From: Metridium senile
Lineage: Eukaryota > Cnidaria > Anthozoa > Actiniaria > Metridiidae
Direction of reading: 5' to 3'
Assembly: GCA_949775045.1 (NCBI GenBank)
Contig: OX459104.1
Location: forward strand, 14,033,476 to 14,097,475
Length of the DNA: 64,000 nucleotides
The notes beneath the pieces were generated by a model that saw nothing but the letters and a program-made list of their open reading frames with translations, was not told where the DNA came from and did not search any database. Below, in pieces: positions 21,301-52,101 of this stretch; position 1 is the stretch's first letter, and each line of letters opens with the position of its first letter. The position numbers and the translations under genes were made by a program.

Positions 21301-22320
21301 GTGTATAGCCCTGTCGGTATTCCTCCTTTGCTTCCAAAATAATGCAGTTAAGAAATTGCGCCTAGTATCTGCGCTCTTTAAAACCAATCAGTTATTATTG
21401 GTCGCCTTCCTTCTGAATAGAAAGCTGCTAATGCTACGCCTATTCACAAAAAAGCTTTATAAAAGAACCAGTTCAACATTACAGACCAATTTCAATCTTG
21501 CCTATTCGAAGTACATATATACATACATAAACTTTATTTGAATTCGAATTGTAGATTAGTTTTACACTAGTATCTTCGAAAGGTAAAGAAAAATAATCTA
21601 CAAGATGAATAAATAAATATAATAATTATAATAATATAAAAGGATAAACCGATGGAATATATATATTAGTCGGAGCTCGAGAAGGTTCTTTTTCTCGCAC
21701 TGCACTAGCGGTAAACCGAGCTACAGATGTTTCAACTCGCTAAGTAAGGTGCTAGAACGATGTGATCGGCCGCTCATATTGTATGTGAAAAATACAATAC
21801 GAGCGGTCGATCTGTATGCAATATACAAGAGCGAGTCGAATATCGTATAGTACTTATAAAAGTCCAACATTAGTGCTTTCATATTTTTTATCAAAATTGT
21901 CAAGAAAAGGGTAAATTTTGGCAGAGAAAATTCAAGATGAAACTTATGCAAATCAGGATAGAATCTGTATGAGATTTACAAATAGTTAATAGTTATAAAT
22001 AGTACTTATAGAGGTTGTTGTAAACTGTCTATCTTAATTTATATATCCTGATTCTGCTTCCATCTCTACCATTTTGGTCTGATGGGGCAGATTTAAGCAT
22101 ATGACCGAAAAAAGTGCCGAAAAAATCATTTGCTCTTTCACGAAAATCAAAAAAATAGTTATTGATCTTGAATATGATTAGTAGCAGTCAGGTGTATTTA
22201 TATTTTAACACGACGCATAACTGCGTAAGCTCGGTAATTTGTCTCCCCACGCTAATTTGCGTAATCACTTTCATGTCTACAATCGACAATAAACTCGTTA
22301 TAATAAAATATTCGATAATA
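21223..22320. other. Intergenic DNA with a decayed repeat (about 21,760-21,990)
   Basis: No gene recognised. About 21,760-21,990 matches the family at 48,640-49,215 (GCGGTCGATCTGTATGC, TTATAAAAGTCCAAC, AAAATTGTCAAGA). Confidence 0.45.
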
Positions 22321-23812
22321 TGCGCTTTCGTAACTTGGCAATAAACTCGGCGAAAACTTACATTTTTCAAACTTATTATAATACTAATACATTAGTTAAA
22401 GGTTTATTATCATTATTGGAGTGTTTAAGTTTAATGATACACATAATAACATGTGTTTGATTCTTGAATCGAAGTACTAGCTGTTGTGTTTGTGTTTCGG
22501 TCCGGCGGGATTCTTAATAGCTCTTATCGTAGATGAGCACGCCATTCCCACGAACCAGCGGTATCGCCATGAGCGTAACATGAAAACGAGATTCATCTCT
22601 AGCAAAGATGTTTACTACAGATCAACACATCATCGCGTCGTTTTGATAAATATATTTGATCGATATAGACTGTTATTTCTGCATTCCCAACTATGATCAA
22701 ACAGTACAGAGTCTTTGGATGCATGAACAGAAGTTCTAAAGTAGAATACAGTGGTTTATCATAACATTTACTACAACTATCGAACAAGAAGTCACTCACT
22801 GAATGACTCGTCAATATAGTCGAGAGAACACTCCGGCTACCAAACGTTCCCGTAGATTTAAAGCCAACATTTCGAATCTGAATGCTTTATTAAACTAATT
22901 GAAGAACAGAGAATCCATGAAAACCGCAAACTATGCCCAAACAAAGTGTTAACAGTAGAAAAAGTAGTAAAAGCATTGTTACCGGGGAATGCGTATTACA
23001 ACACAAACGTATTAAAGTTCAAGACGGCTTCAACAAGAACTTAACTCTTCATACCTCTCATCTTACAGAGCTTGATTCTTTTGTAAAAAAAAAAAAAACA
23101 ATCTAGTCCTGACGAAACTCTAAAAAGGATTACATTTCGTTGTAAGTCAATATTTTGTTGGCATGAGACTGAAAGTCACGAAGCTGTTGAGAATTACGAT
23201 GAATAGCTAGAGAATGCGATAACTATAGTTAAAGGAAGATTGATTAAAAATGATCTACCCAAGAAATAAGAAGCCACAGAAGTATATCCTCGCTTCTGAC
23301 AAATTATCTGGCCTCCAAGTGGTTTAATAAAGAATTCAGACTGCGTATGTTGGCTTCGAAAGTAAGAATGTCGACGTATTTTGACGGGTCATTCAGTGAG
23401 TGACTTCTTGTTCGATAGTTGTAGTAAATGCCATGAGAAACCACTGTATCCTACTTTGGAACTTCTGTTCCTACATCCAAAGATTCTGTAGTGGTTGACC
23501 ATAGTTGTTGAGGCCGAAATAACTTTCTATATCCAATATATCTATCAAAATGATGCGATGATTTGTTTATCTGTAGTAAATATCTTTGCTAGCAAAGCAA
23601 AGCTAGACCCGGTATCAGACAGCGGTATCATGGCGATTATGCTGGATTGTTGGACTCACGTGTCCATCTATAATAAGAGCTATTAAAGCGCTTTCAAAAC
23701 TGATCGCTTGTCGGAAATAAGTTCGGCGAAAAGTTACATTTGTCAAACTTATCATCACACTAATACATTAGTTAATGGTTTATTATCATTATTGGAGTGT
23801 GTTTGAATTAGT
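22321..23812. mobile_element. Decayed element with both direct and inverted long repeats
   Basis: Direct repeats of ~110 bp occur at 22,321-22,430 and 23,689-23,812 (TCGGCGAAAA, CTAATACATTAGTTAA and TTTATTATCATTATTGGAGTG). Just inside them are ~300-bp inverted arms (22,516-22,812 and 23,388-23,684). The unique centre (22,813-23,387) has codon-like stretches broken by stops. The element class is not recognised: direct ends plus inverted inner arms could be a DIRS-like or rearranged insertion. Confidence 0.6.
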
Positions 23813-24774
23813 AAACACCGAATTACCGTAATAAATCAGTATATTTTGTATATTTGTTTGCATAAGTGACATTGACCATACTGCTCGTGCGTGGCATTTT
23901 GGCGATGAAGATGAAAAATAAAGCCATGCAAAACCTAGACTCGGATTTCACAGAATCCCAAGTAACTAGACGCCATCTGGGCGATCACTCGGGCTTCAAA
24001 TGAGACATGATGTCACGGTATTCAAAGTGTGACATATCACATTCATTATTAATAACTGGTCGCTGGAATAGGGAAATATAGTCAAAAATCATACACAAAT
24101 ATCATAAGAGTTTACTATGGAAATCAGTAGACTGGTAATCATGCCCCAAAAATTCCGTCCACGTGACCAATTTTTTTTGTACCCTGTGATCGCTTCTGGC
24201 CAATCATTTTGCTCAAAACTGGTCATGTGGTACAAAAAGACACACCCCCAAGGCCAAATTTTCAACATACATTTAGCCCTCCAATTTCAGGACCACGACG
24301 AAAAAAACCGTTTGCATTTTTAGACTCGGGCTTTTCCGTACACGGAGCCTGAGTAACTAGGCTGTCTTTTTTTATGAATACAAATTCAGACGTTTTGGGT
24401 CTCCATTGGCGTAACGTTTGTTGCTTGCACGATGACGATATTCAAAATACAAAACTGATTTATTTGAAAAGAAAACGAAATAAATTAGTTCGAGCTTGAG
24501 CTCGTGTTTAGCAATGACGTATTATATCTGAGCAGGGGAAGAACTAGGGGGTGTCCCTTCAGGCACCGGACACTCCCCAGCGCCGTAATTACCCCCTTTT
24601 TATTTAAGACATTTACACACCCTACATAAACCCCTTAACCCCTTAACACCCCTTAACACCTTAAGAGCCCTTCGATTGCAATTGGGATACCCCCTAACAG
24701 ATGTCTGGATACGCCCCTGCTGATAGTGTCATCTTGTCGTCTTCTGTCTTTGTTCGACTCCTGTGATAGAATTG
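23813..24774. other. Intergenic DNA, no gene recognised
   Basis: Short inverted pieces only, such as ACGTGACCA with its neighbourhood at 24,160-24,240. Confidence 0.35.
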
Positions 24775-25340
24775 GGCATTTTGCTGACGGGCTATAGTCC
24801 ATCAAAAAACGCCATTTTCGAGCATTTTGCACGGGCTGAAGTCCATTAAAAATTGTCATTTTCGAGCATTTTACACGGGCTGAAGTCCATCAAAAATCGT
24901 CATTTTCGAGCATTTTACACGGGCTGAAGTCCATCAAAAATCGTCATTTTGGGTCATTTTGCACGGGCTAAAGACCATCAAAAATCGTCATTTTCGAGCA
25001 TTTTAAATGGGCTATAGTCCAATAAAAATCGTTAGTTTCGAGCATTTTGCATGGGCCTTAGTCCATTAAAAATCGTCATTTTTTGTCATTGTTGAGCATG
25101 TTGCATGGGCTATAGTCTATCCAAAATCGACAATTTAGGTCATTTGTGAGCATTTTGCATGGGCTATAGTCCATTAAAAATCGTCATTTTTGGTCATTGT
25201 TGAGGATGTTGCATGAACAATAATAGCCAATCAACAATCGTCATTTTTGGCCATTTTGCATGAGCGATAACGCATCAAAAATCGTAATTTTTGAGACATT
25301 TTACAGACTATAATTCCCATCAAAAATCCTTATTTTTGAC
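24775..25340 (+). repeat. ~63-bp minisatellite, about 9 degenerate copies
   Basis: The unit consists of TTTTGCACGGGCTGAAGTCC, then ATCAAAAATCGTCATTTTCG and AGCA. Copies diverge steadily to the right and fade by about 25,340. Confidence 0.85.
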
Positions 25341-25642
25341 ACTTTGGGGCATTTTGTATGAGCTACATCCCATCAATAATCATCACTTTCACTCTTAATC
25401 ATCATCTTTATCAAGATTACAAAACAATACACGACAGTTTTTTTGCAGATAAATAATTATGCTTTATTTATGTCTATTTACAAATAATATATATATATTA
25501 ATGTATCCAGTTAATAGATCATTTATCGAATTGTTTGAGTCGGAATCGTAACAAAATGAAAACCTTTAAAAGCCCGTTAAAACTAGCAATGTTTGTCGCG
25601 CGATATAAGCGGAAAATTCAACTGCGATTTTAGAGCATATCT

Positions 25643-25778
25643 AGATTTCGTATGACTGTTGAAATTTCAGTGCCGTGTGCGTGCCTTGCCGCGACCGTGA
25701 TGTTTATATAACTTTGATGTGCCTTGCCGTGCCTTGACCGCGTTCGTGCCGTGAGCTTTTCATAGTCATACGAAATCT
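25643..25778. mobile_element. MITE with AGATTTCGTATGAC ends
   Basis: Inverted ends AGATTTCGTATGACT and complement; the interior is rich in GTGCCTTGCCG repeats. A relative lies at about 26,734-26,870. Confidence 0.65.
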
Positions 25779-26733
25779 ACTCTTTCGACCTCAAAATAAT
25801 CAATGTTCCGTGGATTAAAACTTCTAGTTCACAAACGTCTTCATCTGCTGTCGCTTCGTCTTAAGTTCCTATGACACCGATTTCAGCTTCGATTCTGAGA
25901 AAAAAAATCCTTAGTTTAGGAGTTAAGACACAGCAGTGAAAATCACCGATTCATATATTTTATATAGTTAATTACTCTTGAAACTTGTATTTTAATTGTG
26001 ATGGAAACTGTAAAAACCTATCATGCGAAAAAAACATCGCCACATTAGCATGACGCTATCACTGGCAAAGTATTGAAATTTTGTGGGAAACTCATAACAA
26101 TAACTAATTCGTATGAATAATAGTAAAACTAAACAGAATACCATTAAACTGATTAAGATATGCATTTTTGAAGCTAAATATTTCTGTGGATTTTCTTTTT
26201 TACAAAAAAATGTATGCTATTCGCCATTTTCATATCGTGCAAGGGACTGGGTACGAAAAACTAATTTGATTATGATTCCAAAAAAAATAACCACGTCTCA
26301 TGGGAGAGAATATAAGCTTATTGACCAAGTTTCAGGACGTTTGACTAAATATAAAACAAATTATGAGCATCTAAACTATGCCAAAATTACAGAGAAATGT
26401 ATGCTGTCCTTCCAAAACGTCCTTCCAAACCATACATTCTTTGTATTTTCGAAAAAAAAAAAAAAAAACCATAATTTCGTTGCAATTTGCACAAACTTGT
26501 TCAAACTTTCAATTCTTTCTAATTTGTATTTGTTCTTTCCTGTGAAGGGGTTTATTTTTGAATTAAATTAATTTTGAGAAACTTGGTTCCCGTCCCTTGC
26601 TCGATATGGAAAAGGCTAATTAGCATGACCACGGGGCTCGCCCGGCATACGTTGCCCGCTGACAATTCTCCACTTTCGCATAACCATAATGCCTTCTGGT
26701 TTTTTTTTTTTTTTGGAAAGTAGAGAGTAGAGC
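25779..26733. other. AT-rich intergenic DNA
   Basis: A 152-codon frame at 26,113-26,571 (plus) runs through poly(A) and has a poly-Lys run. It has no motif and is not called a gene. Confidence 0.4.
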
Positions 26734-26870
26734 AGATTTCGTACGGCTATGAAAAGCTCACGGCACGAACGCGCGGTCAAGGCAAGTCAAAAAATTTGGG
26801 AACAACACGATGTCGGGAAGCCAGGCACACGGCATTTTTCACAGACATAGGGAATCAGCTTTTCATATCT
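26734..26870. mobile_element. Second, partly decayed copy of the AGATTTCGTA MITE
   Basis: Starts AGATTTCGTACGGCTATGAA followed by AAGCTCACGGCACG, the reverse of the right end of the copy at 25,643-25,778; its own right end is only partly preserved (AGCTTTTCAT at about 26,858). Confidence 0.5.
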
Positions 26871-27114
26871 TTGTAACAAAGTTTAAGTTTAAATGTTCAT
26901 TTTTTTGAGGGCAATCTCTTTAAATCTAACAATCCCCTTGAATCAATTTCCATATTATTAATGTGGCAAATTTGATAGTAAAAGTTTTTTGTCAATGAAG
27001 GATACATGTGAGCTAGTAGCTAGCACTCTTCTACTTCAACGACGAAATGAAATTCGGAACGTTACTAGAACTTTTTATACAGTATATATATAAATTACCA
27101 ATTGATACTATTTG

Positions 27115-27510
27115 TTTTCTGAGAAACATCGACGCAGTCCACACTAGTTTAACCGCTAGTTATCGTACATTTTTACTCTAATTGTTCACTTAGAAACATC
27201 GACGCAGTCCACACTAGTTTAACCGCTAGTTATCGTACATTTGTACTCTAATTGTTTCCTTATAAACACCGACTGCGCGCAGTCCACACTAGTTAAACCG
27301 CTAGTTATCATACATTTTAACTCCAATTGCGTTCTTAGAAACATCGACGCAGTCCACACTAGTTTAACCGCTAGTAACCCATATTTTTACTCCAATGTGT
27401 TAATTATATAACAGTGACGCAGCTCACACTAGTTTAACCGCTAGTTATCGCACATATTTATACCAACTACCCTCTTAGAAACACCGTCGCAGCACTTAAT
27501 AGTTATCGTT
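27115..27510 (+). repeat. ~72-bp minisatellite next to the LGR stop codon, 5-6 copies
   Basis: The unit carries GAAACATCGACGCAGTCCAC followed by ACTAGTTTAACCGCTAGTTA. The array ends about 35 bp from the LGR stop codon, so it lies in the 3' UTR or immediate 3' flank of the gene. One diverged single copy is at about 58,975. Confidence 0.85.
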
Positions 27511-27544
27511 CATATTTAGTACAATTGTTGATATTTTGTATTCA

Positions 27545-45551
<18,007 letters not shown>

Positions 45552-45599
45552 CTGAGTGATAAAAAAGTATAAAACGATATAATAAAGTCTAGAACGATC

Positions 45600-45641
45600 A
45601 AGCAAACAAACAAACTAACAAACAGACAGACAAACATACGA

Positions 45642-45679
<38 letters not shown>

Positions 45680-45789
45680 GAACAGACAGACAGACAGACA
45701 AACAGACAAACATACGAACAAACAGACAGACAGACAGACAGATATACGAACAAACAAACAGACAGACAGACAAACAGACAAACATACGA

Positions 45790-45820
<31 letters not shown>

Positions 45821-45975
45821 TACGAACAAACAGACAGACAGACAGACAGACAAACATACGAACAGACAAACAGACAGACAGACAAACAGACAAACATACG
45901 AACCGACAAACAGACAAACACCCAAACAGACAAACAAACAGACAGAACAGCTAGCAAAGAACAGACAGACAGACA
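45600..45975. repeat. (CAGA/CAAA)n microsatellite
   Basis: Tetranucleotide array with CATACGAA interruptions that recur every ~70-130 bp. Confidence 0.95.
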
Positions 45976-46020
45976 GATAAACAGTTTTTCGTATTGCAGT
46001 GTATTACTTCAAAAATAAAA

Positions 46021-46232
46021 ACCTTTTCACGGTTCTCGTCCACAACCTCAGCGGCTTGATAGCGTGCAATATATTCTTTACAATTTGACGACAGCCCGCG
46101 GTAATTTCAGAAATGTACACATTATCAAACAATTGAAACACTTCAAAATTCCACGGGCTGCAGTCAAATTCTAAAGAATATATTACACGTTATCGAGGCT
46201 GAGGTTGTTCGATGAGAACCGACGTGAAAAGG
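46021..46232. mobile_element. MITE with ACCTTTTCACGGTTCTCGTC ends
   Basis: Arms 46,021-46,089 and 46,153-46,232 are inverted (CACAACCTCAGC, AATATATTCTTTA landmarks). No ORF. Confidence 0.75.
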
Positions 46233-46571
46233 ATTATTACAAACAGAAAACCACCAAATATGGTCAAAACCCACATCAATGTTTTCATGACGTCATAGTA
46301 ACGTCGCCAACGTATCAGATGACACAGGAAGCCCGCTTGGTACAAAGTTCACAGTTTCATGCAGAGATAAACGTTTAAGAGCAAAATGAGCGACATTCCG
46401 CACTCAATACCGCAGTTAGACAACAGCATCTGTAATGCATGCAATGTCTACTATATGCCTTCTAGAAGGTTCTTATAGATATTTGAAATTAATAGCTCCT
46501 GGAAGCTTTTGATAGATCTCTTTCAAAAATCTTTGTACCAATCAAAGCTACAGTTTACACTTGCAAAGGAC

Positions 46572-46859
46572 ATATATAGCTAATTCAATTAACTTCGTCG
46601 CTGAAACAAGCCTAAAGCCTAATCTTGAGAGCGAAAGTGGTCATGGGATTTTAAAATTGCATGAGTTTTCAAGTTTCCTAAACCGTAATTTGTGTTTTTG
46701 TTTCCACTGAGGAACACTTGCAAATACACGTTGAATGTTTTACACGCTTTGCATGCCTCATTCGCCTAGATAAAAGATATCCCACGATCCCTTTCGGTCT
46801 GACGATTAGGCTTTAGGCATTATAAATCAGCGACAAAGTTAATTGAATTAGTTATATAT
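46572..46859. mobile_element. MITE with ATATATAGCTAATTCAATTA ends
   Basis: Inverted ends continuing into CAGCGAC and GCCTAAAGCCTAATC. The end sequence TATATCTAATTCAATTAA also forms part of the minisatellite at 56,467-56,725. Confidence 0.75.
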
Positions 46860-47520
46860 CTTATTAGACAGTCTGATGTGTAATATGGCTGGATATTTAA
46901 CTGATATGATAACCGTTGCGAAAAGGATCATAAGCTTGTTGAAGTTTTATTTAATAACTGAAAGTTATAGCTTCAAACAAGACATTTCCTTATACATTTG
47001 AAACTGCTTGCTATAGCTTAGCTTCTAGAAGTTTGCTTATTGACCGAATGCTAATTGACTTTCAAAAATATAAACCCAATCTTAAAAATAAGCACCACCA
47101 TCAGGAAGAGCAAGCAAAAATATTTATTTTTGAAAAGATTTATTGCTATAAATATAATTCAAGTGAAGCTATTTGGAATCTAAATTACATACTGTTAAGT
47201 ATGTTTCCTTGGTAGTCTAAGTGTTGTGTTTTTCACACTTTTGAAATTCTCATAACTTCTCAAGTATTGTTTCAAACTTTTTACCTTTGATGATGTTATT
47301 CTAATCTATAATTTTGTTATAGAAGTCAATTAAAAAATGAATTTGAAAAAATAAGATCTAAAGAGGCCGTCATATTGACATTCGGTCTAAAGGTTTGGAA
47401 TTTTTCTTATTTATTTTGTATACTTGAAATTAATAGCTTAGCTTATAGAAGTTTTTTTACGCATTTGAAATTGAAAATATTTGTTAAGGCATATATCTTC
47501 GAATTAAGAATATGAAAACG
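46860..47520. other. AT-rich DNA, no gene recognised
   Basis: Only short frames. AGCTTCTAGAAG-like strings recur (about 47,020, 47,440, 47,695). Confidence 0.35.
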
Positions 47521-47521
47521 A

Positions 47522-47630
47522 GAAGCCATTTTTTAAACATTTTTCTAGTGTAGTGATATATTTCTGATGGTTATCGGATGATGACCGCAATATCACTATA
47601 CTAGTAAAATATTTTAAAAATGGCATCTGA
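47522..47630. mobile_element. ~109-bp foldback
   Basis: GCCATTTTTTAAACATTTTT then CTAGTGTAGTGATAT at the left; ATATCACTATACTAG then TAAAATATTTTAAAAATGGC at the right. Confidence 0.65.
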
Positions 47631-47894
47631 AGTTAATATCTTCATTAATTATGAGTGATGGCAGTATTTTTATACATTTGAAATTGATATTTTAGCTTCT
47701 AGAAGCTTTCTTTGTGTCATCTATCAAGGTTAACCCTTGTGGTTCTTATAAATAGCCTATACCTAAAAATATGTAAAATCCCCCCGTTCACAACAAAAAG
47801 AACCTGGAAAAAAATGTCGTGTAAAGCTGAAAAAAAATATCCTGCAGTGCCTCGATGCAAAAACGAAAGAGTTTACCTTGAGTGATTTTCATTT

Positions 47895-48610
47895 CTCTTT
47901 TAGTTAATTCCGTTCCCACTAAATTGCAATCAAATGTCAGGACACCGTTCTTGCTATTAGATATACACCAAATTTCAAGAACGTTGTCCTGACTTTTGTA
48001 ATTTAGTGGGAATTGAAAGGAATTAATTCAAAGGCAAAAGAAGATCACTCAAGCTGAAATCTTTTTCTTTTTTTTATGGGACAACATTTAATTACAATAA
48101 CATTGTCATATAAAAAAAAAAATTACAAAATATATAGGAATTAATTAAAAGACAAAAGCAGATTACTCAAGCTGAACTTCTTCTTTTGTCTTTTAATTAA
48201 TTCCTATTTTGTACTTTACTTTGTTATATGACAATGTTATTGCAATTAGGTGTATATGTAAATAAATAGATAAGTTTGCAGCAACACTTTACTCAACGAT
48301 TTGTCTTTTATATAATTCCTTTCCCACTAAATCACAAGTCAGGACAACATTCGAATTCATAATCTTGCAATTATGTGGGTATACACCTACTTGCAGTAAG
48401 GTTGTCATACAAAAATATACATTTGTTATAAAGAAAATAGAACATTTGTGATTTAGTACGATAGGAATTGATTAAAAAAACAAAAGAAGATCACTCAAGC
48501 TGAACTCTCTCTTTTGTCTTTTAATTAATTCCTTTCGCACTAAATCACAAATGTTCTATTTTCTTTGTGACAAATGTTCTTTTTTGTATGACAACCTTAC
48601 TGCAAGTAGG
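47895..48610. mobile_element. Cluster of related foldback elements (AAGACAAAAGAAGATCACTC family)
   Basis: At least three hairpin units (about 47,895-48,040, 48,105-48,245, 48,300-48,610) share AAGCTGAA, CTTTTGTCTTTTAATTAATT and CCTTTCCCACTAAAT. Several contain TAGGTGTATA-type ends. A fragment occurs in the LGR intron at about 33,200-33,250. Confidence 0.65.
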
Positions 48611-48639
48611 TATACATGTATGTGTAAATATGTTACATA

Positions 48640-49215
48640 TACAATATAAGCGGCCGATCTGTATGCGCATACAGATCGGAAGCAAATATTGTATAGTACT
48701 TATGAAAGTCCAACGTTAGTTCTTTCATATTTTACTAAAATTGTCAAGATAAAAGTAAATCTGACCGAGAAAATTCAAGTTAAAACTACTTGTGCAAATC
48801 AGGACGAATCTGTATGGGATATACAACCTTCGTCACGCACGTGATTTCTTTTGTAAAACTCTCATTAATCATTCATGAATTATATAAGTAATATATACAA
48901 TATGAGCGGCCGATATTCGCGTCCGATCTGTATCCGATATACAACGGCTCGTCTTCGACTCGCCGTTGTATATCGGATACAGATCGGCCGCTCATATTGT
49001 ATAGAACTTATGAAAGTCCAACGTTAGTTCTTTCATATTTTACTAAAATTGTCAAGATAAATGTAAATCTATTGTATTGAATGGTCAAGATAAATGTAAA
49101 TCTGGCCGAGAAAATTCAAGTTGAAACTTATGCAAATCAGGACGAAATCTGTATGGGATATACAACCTTCGTCACGGACGGTGATTTCTTTTGTAAAACT
49201 CTCATTAATCATTTA
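48640..49215. repeat. Tandem pair of a palindrome-centred repeat (GCGGCCGATCTGTATNC)
   Basis: Two units (about 48,640-48,870 and 48,895-49,215) share TATGAAAGTCCAACGTTAGT, AAATTGTCAAGATAAA and AACCTTCGTCACG. The second begins with a long palindrome (about 48,900-49,003: ATACAATATGAGCGGCCGAT ... complement). A diverged copy is at 21,760-21,990. Confidence 0.75.
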
Positions 49216-49509
49216 TGAATTTTATAAATATAGTTACCAAAGATTTTCAGTGTAAAAGCGAAACACAAATAACACAAACGACTATATATAACCTATACTA
49301 TCTGTATTATACAATCCCTTCATTGACGAAATATCTAAACGATCTTAAAATAGACCAAAGGTCAAGTGTTCAATAAGTATTGGCATTAAGGTCAGTTATT
49401 ATAGGTATCGACCCATGGGTTTGTTATAACATAGTTGAGATAACAATCGTCATTAAAGTATAGATACTTGCATTAGCGTGTTCTAACGACACTCACGAAA
49501 TACAAAACA

Positions 49510-49646
49510 GGGCCCTGTTGTACGAAGGGTGAATAGCGCTATCCACCGGATAAATCCTTATCCAGCGGATAAAATCTATAAAAAACCTATACAGTGGATA
49601 ACTTTTATCCGCGGATAGCTTTATCCACCCTTCGTACAACCGTCCT
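49510..49646. mobile_element. MITE with GTTGTACGAAGGGTG ends, copy 1
   Basis: Inverted ends plus inner TATCC(A/G)CNGGATAA motifs. A relative is at 60,978-61,114. Confidence 0.75.
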
Positions 49647-50119
49647 CAGGTCTTTGAAATGTCGTAAGGGGATTAGTTTGGGGTTTCCGTGTGTTATTTA
49701 TAAACATCAATCTCTATTTAGAGAGTATGAAATGGAAACTAGCGAGTAAACTAGTATAGGAATGAACGAATTCGCTTAGCTTTCAATTGATTAAACAATT
49801 GTTCTTTAACTCCCTCTACATTTTCTATCACTTTTTGATTGAGTGGTTCATTACTTTCTATATTAAGCTTTATATTTATACTTAGTATCTCTCTTAGTTT
49901 AACTCTTTTACACCGACGAAGGGTTAAGCTAGGCTCGAAACGTCAGTAACTTAAGTCAACATTTTTTTACGGTGATGCACATTTCATTCTATTACCTATC
50001 TTTTTAGCGAGGTTGTGCGGTTTTTATGAGATGAACGTTGGTTATTGTAGAAATGTATTCAATGTTCTTTGAAGCCTTAAAAGTGCTAATCTTGCTTTAA
50101 CTATTTTTGAAATATATAT
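49647..50119. other. Intergenic DNA with a decayed hammerhead-like string
   Basis: No gene seen. At 49,913-49,944, CCGACGA and CTCGAAACGTCAG resemble the motif at 14,340-14,381, with a possible 5-pair stem II (GGGTT/GGCTC) but a mutated CUGA box. Confidence 0.4.
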
Positions 50120-50124
50120 AGTTA

Positions 50125-50810
50125 AGCCCCATCTATCCATCCATTTATTCATTCATCCATCCATTCATTTATCCACCCATTCATATATTCATCCATCCAT
50201 CCATTCATTTATTTATCCATTCATCCATCCATTCATCCATTTTTCCATCCACTCATTCATATATTCATCCATCCATCCATCCATTCATTTATTTATAAAA
50301 TCATCCATCCATTCATCTATCCACTCATTCATATATTCATCCATCCATCCATTCATTTATTTATCCATTCATTCATCCATTCATCCACTCACTCATTCAT
50401 CCATTCATCCATTCATTTATTCATCCATCCATCTATTTATCCATTCATATATTTATCCATTCATCCATCCATCCACTCATTCATTTATTTATCCATTCAT
50501 TCATCCATTCATTTATCCACTCATTCATCCATCCATCCATTCATTTATTTATCCATTCATTCATCCATTCATCTATCCACTCATTCATCCATCCATCCAT
50601 TCATTTATTCATCCATCCATCTATTTATCCATTTATATATTTATCCATTCATCCATCCATCCATCCATTCATTTATTTATCCATTCATTCATCCATTCAT
50701 TTATCCACTCATTCATCCATCCATCCATTCATTTATTCATCCATCCATCTATTTATCCATTTATATATTTATCCATTCATCCATCCATCCACTCATTCAT
50801 CTATTGATTC
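50125..50810. repeat. ATCC/ATTC array with ~100-150-bp higher-order units
   Basis: Tetranucleotide array with longer units (CATCCACTCATTCATCC and TTTATCCATT blocks recur). Confidence 0.95.
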
Positions 50811-51254
50811 GTCTAAATTTATTCATTCTAACATTATTTTATCCATGTTGATCAATCGTTTCATTGATTAAGTCTATTTTTAAAGCTGTAGACTAAAAAT
50901 AATTTAGGGCATAATAACACTTCTATCGTATCTATATTTGAAATCTATAGACGGCCTGTAAACAACATTGCACACATATCTATTAACCCATAGATCACCA
51001 TGTGGTATGCCACGCCCACTTCGTCTACGCCACACTATAATAAGATAGCTTTATTTAAGGAACATAAAACGTTATATATAGCTTTTATAAAATATTTCGG
51101 CACTTTTTTACTGATTCACTATCCTGTGATAAAAAGAAGGTAGCTAGCCAATCAAAGTGCGCGTTGTATCTCAAAAATGTTATTATGACTGACTTATGTT
51201 AAATAAATGTTTTATAAAGACTTACTTACTTATTAATGCTGCGCATAGTACACA
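50811..51254. other. AT-rich DNA, no gene recognised
   Basis: No ORF or repeat of note. Confidence 0.3.
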
Positions 51255-51264
51255 TGCACTAGCA

Positions 51265-51630
51265 CAAGAAGGCATACAAGCATACAAGCATACGTCAAAC
51301 ATACAAGCATACGTCAAGCATACAAGCAGACAAGCAGACAAGCATACAAGCATACAACGTCAAGCATACGTCAAGCATAAAAGCAGACAAGCATACAAGC
51401 ATACGTCAAACAGACAAGCATACAAACATACAAGCAAACAAGCATACAAGCATACGTCAAGCATACGTCAAGTATACAAGTATACGTCAAGCATACAAGC
51501 AGACAAGCATACGTCAAGCATACGTCAAGTATACAAGTATACGTCAAGCATACAAGCAGACAAGCATACGTCAAGCATACGTCAAGCATACAAGCATAAA
51601 TCAAGCAGACAAGCACAAATACGTCAGTCT
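51265..51630. repeat. CAAGCATACGT minisatellite
   Basis: Mixed CAAGCATA, CGTCAAGCATA and AGCAGACAAG units; a ~65-bp unit (GTCAAGTATACAAGTATACG etc.) is repeated at about 51,467 and 51,527. Confidence 0.93.
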
Positions 51631-51654
51631 GCAAATAACGTCTTTTTACACAAA

Positions 51655-51810
51655 GCCTTGTTCACACTAGTGATATAAGCATAAGCAACATACACAGACT
51701 CCGTTGGGCTTTGCTCATTAGCCGCACTTGTCTTTTCTCACACCTAATCAAGAAATGCTTCACTGATTATTACATTTTGCTTATGCTTATGTCGCTAGTG
51801 TGAACCAGGC
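51655..51810. mobile_element. 156-bp MITE (GCCTTGTTCACACTAG ends)
   Basis: Ends GCCTTGTTCACACTAG and CTAGTGTGAACCAGGC are inverted; the middle matches the LGR-intron element at 40,968-41,145. Confidence 0.8.
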
Positions 51811-51905
51811 AGATGTCGATAGTATGAACCAGGCAGATGTCGATAGTGTGAACCAGGCAGATGTCGATAGTATGAACCAGGCAGATGTCGATAGTATGAA
51901 CCAAG
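51800..51905 (+). repeat. 24-bp tandem repeat grown from the MITE end
   Basis: Four to five copies of GAACCAGGCAGATGTCGATA plus GT(A/G)T start in the terminal GTGTGAACCAGGC of the adjacent MITE. Confidence 0.85.
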
Positions 51906-52101
51906 CTTAATTGGTACCTTCGACATAAGTGTATTTTTAGTAATTTTGCGCATAGCATTTCTAACAGATGTAAATGGATTCTTTTTTAGAGCACACATCT
52001 GTAAAACTCAGAGGTGAGCTGGGTCGATGTCATTATTAGCGGCCGTGATACTTAATTAATTCATATAGATTAGAATATTTATCTATATACACAATCGAAC
52101 C

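Noticed and set aside
26113..26571. 152-codon frame
   Set aside because: Passes through poly(A) giving poly-Lys, no motif, no splice or homologue evidence.
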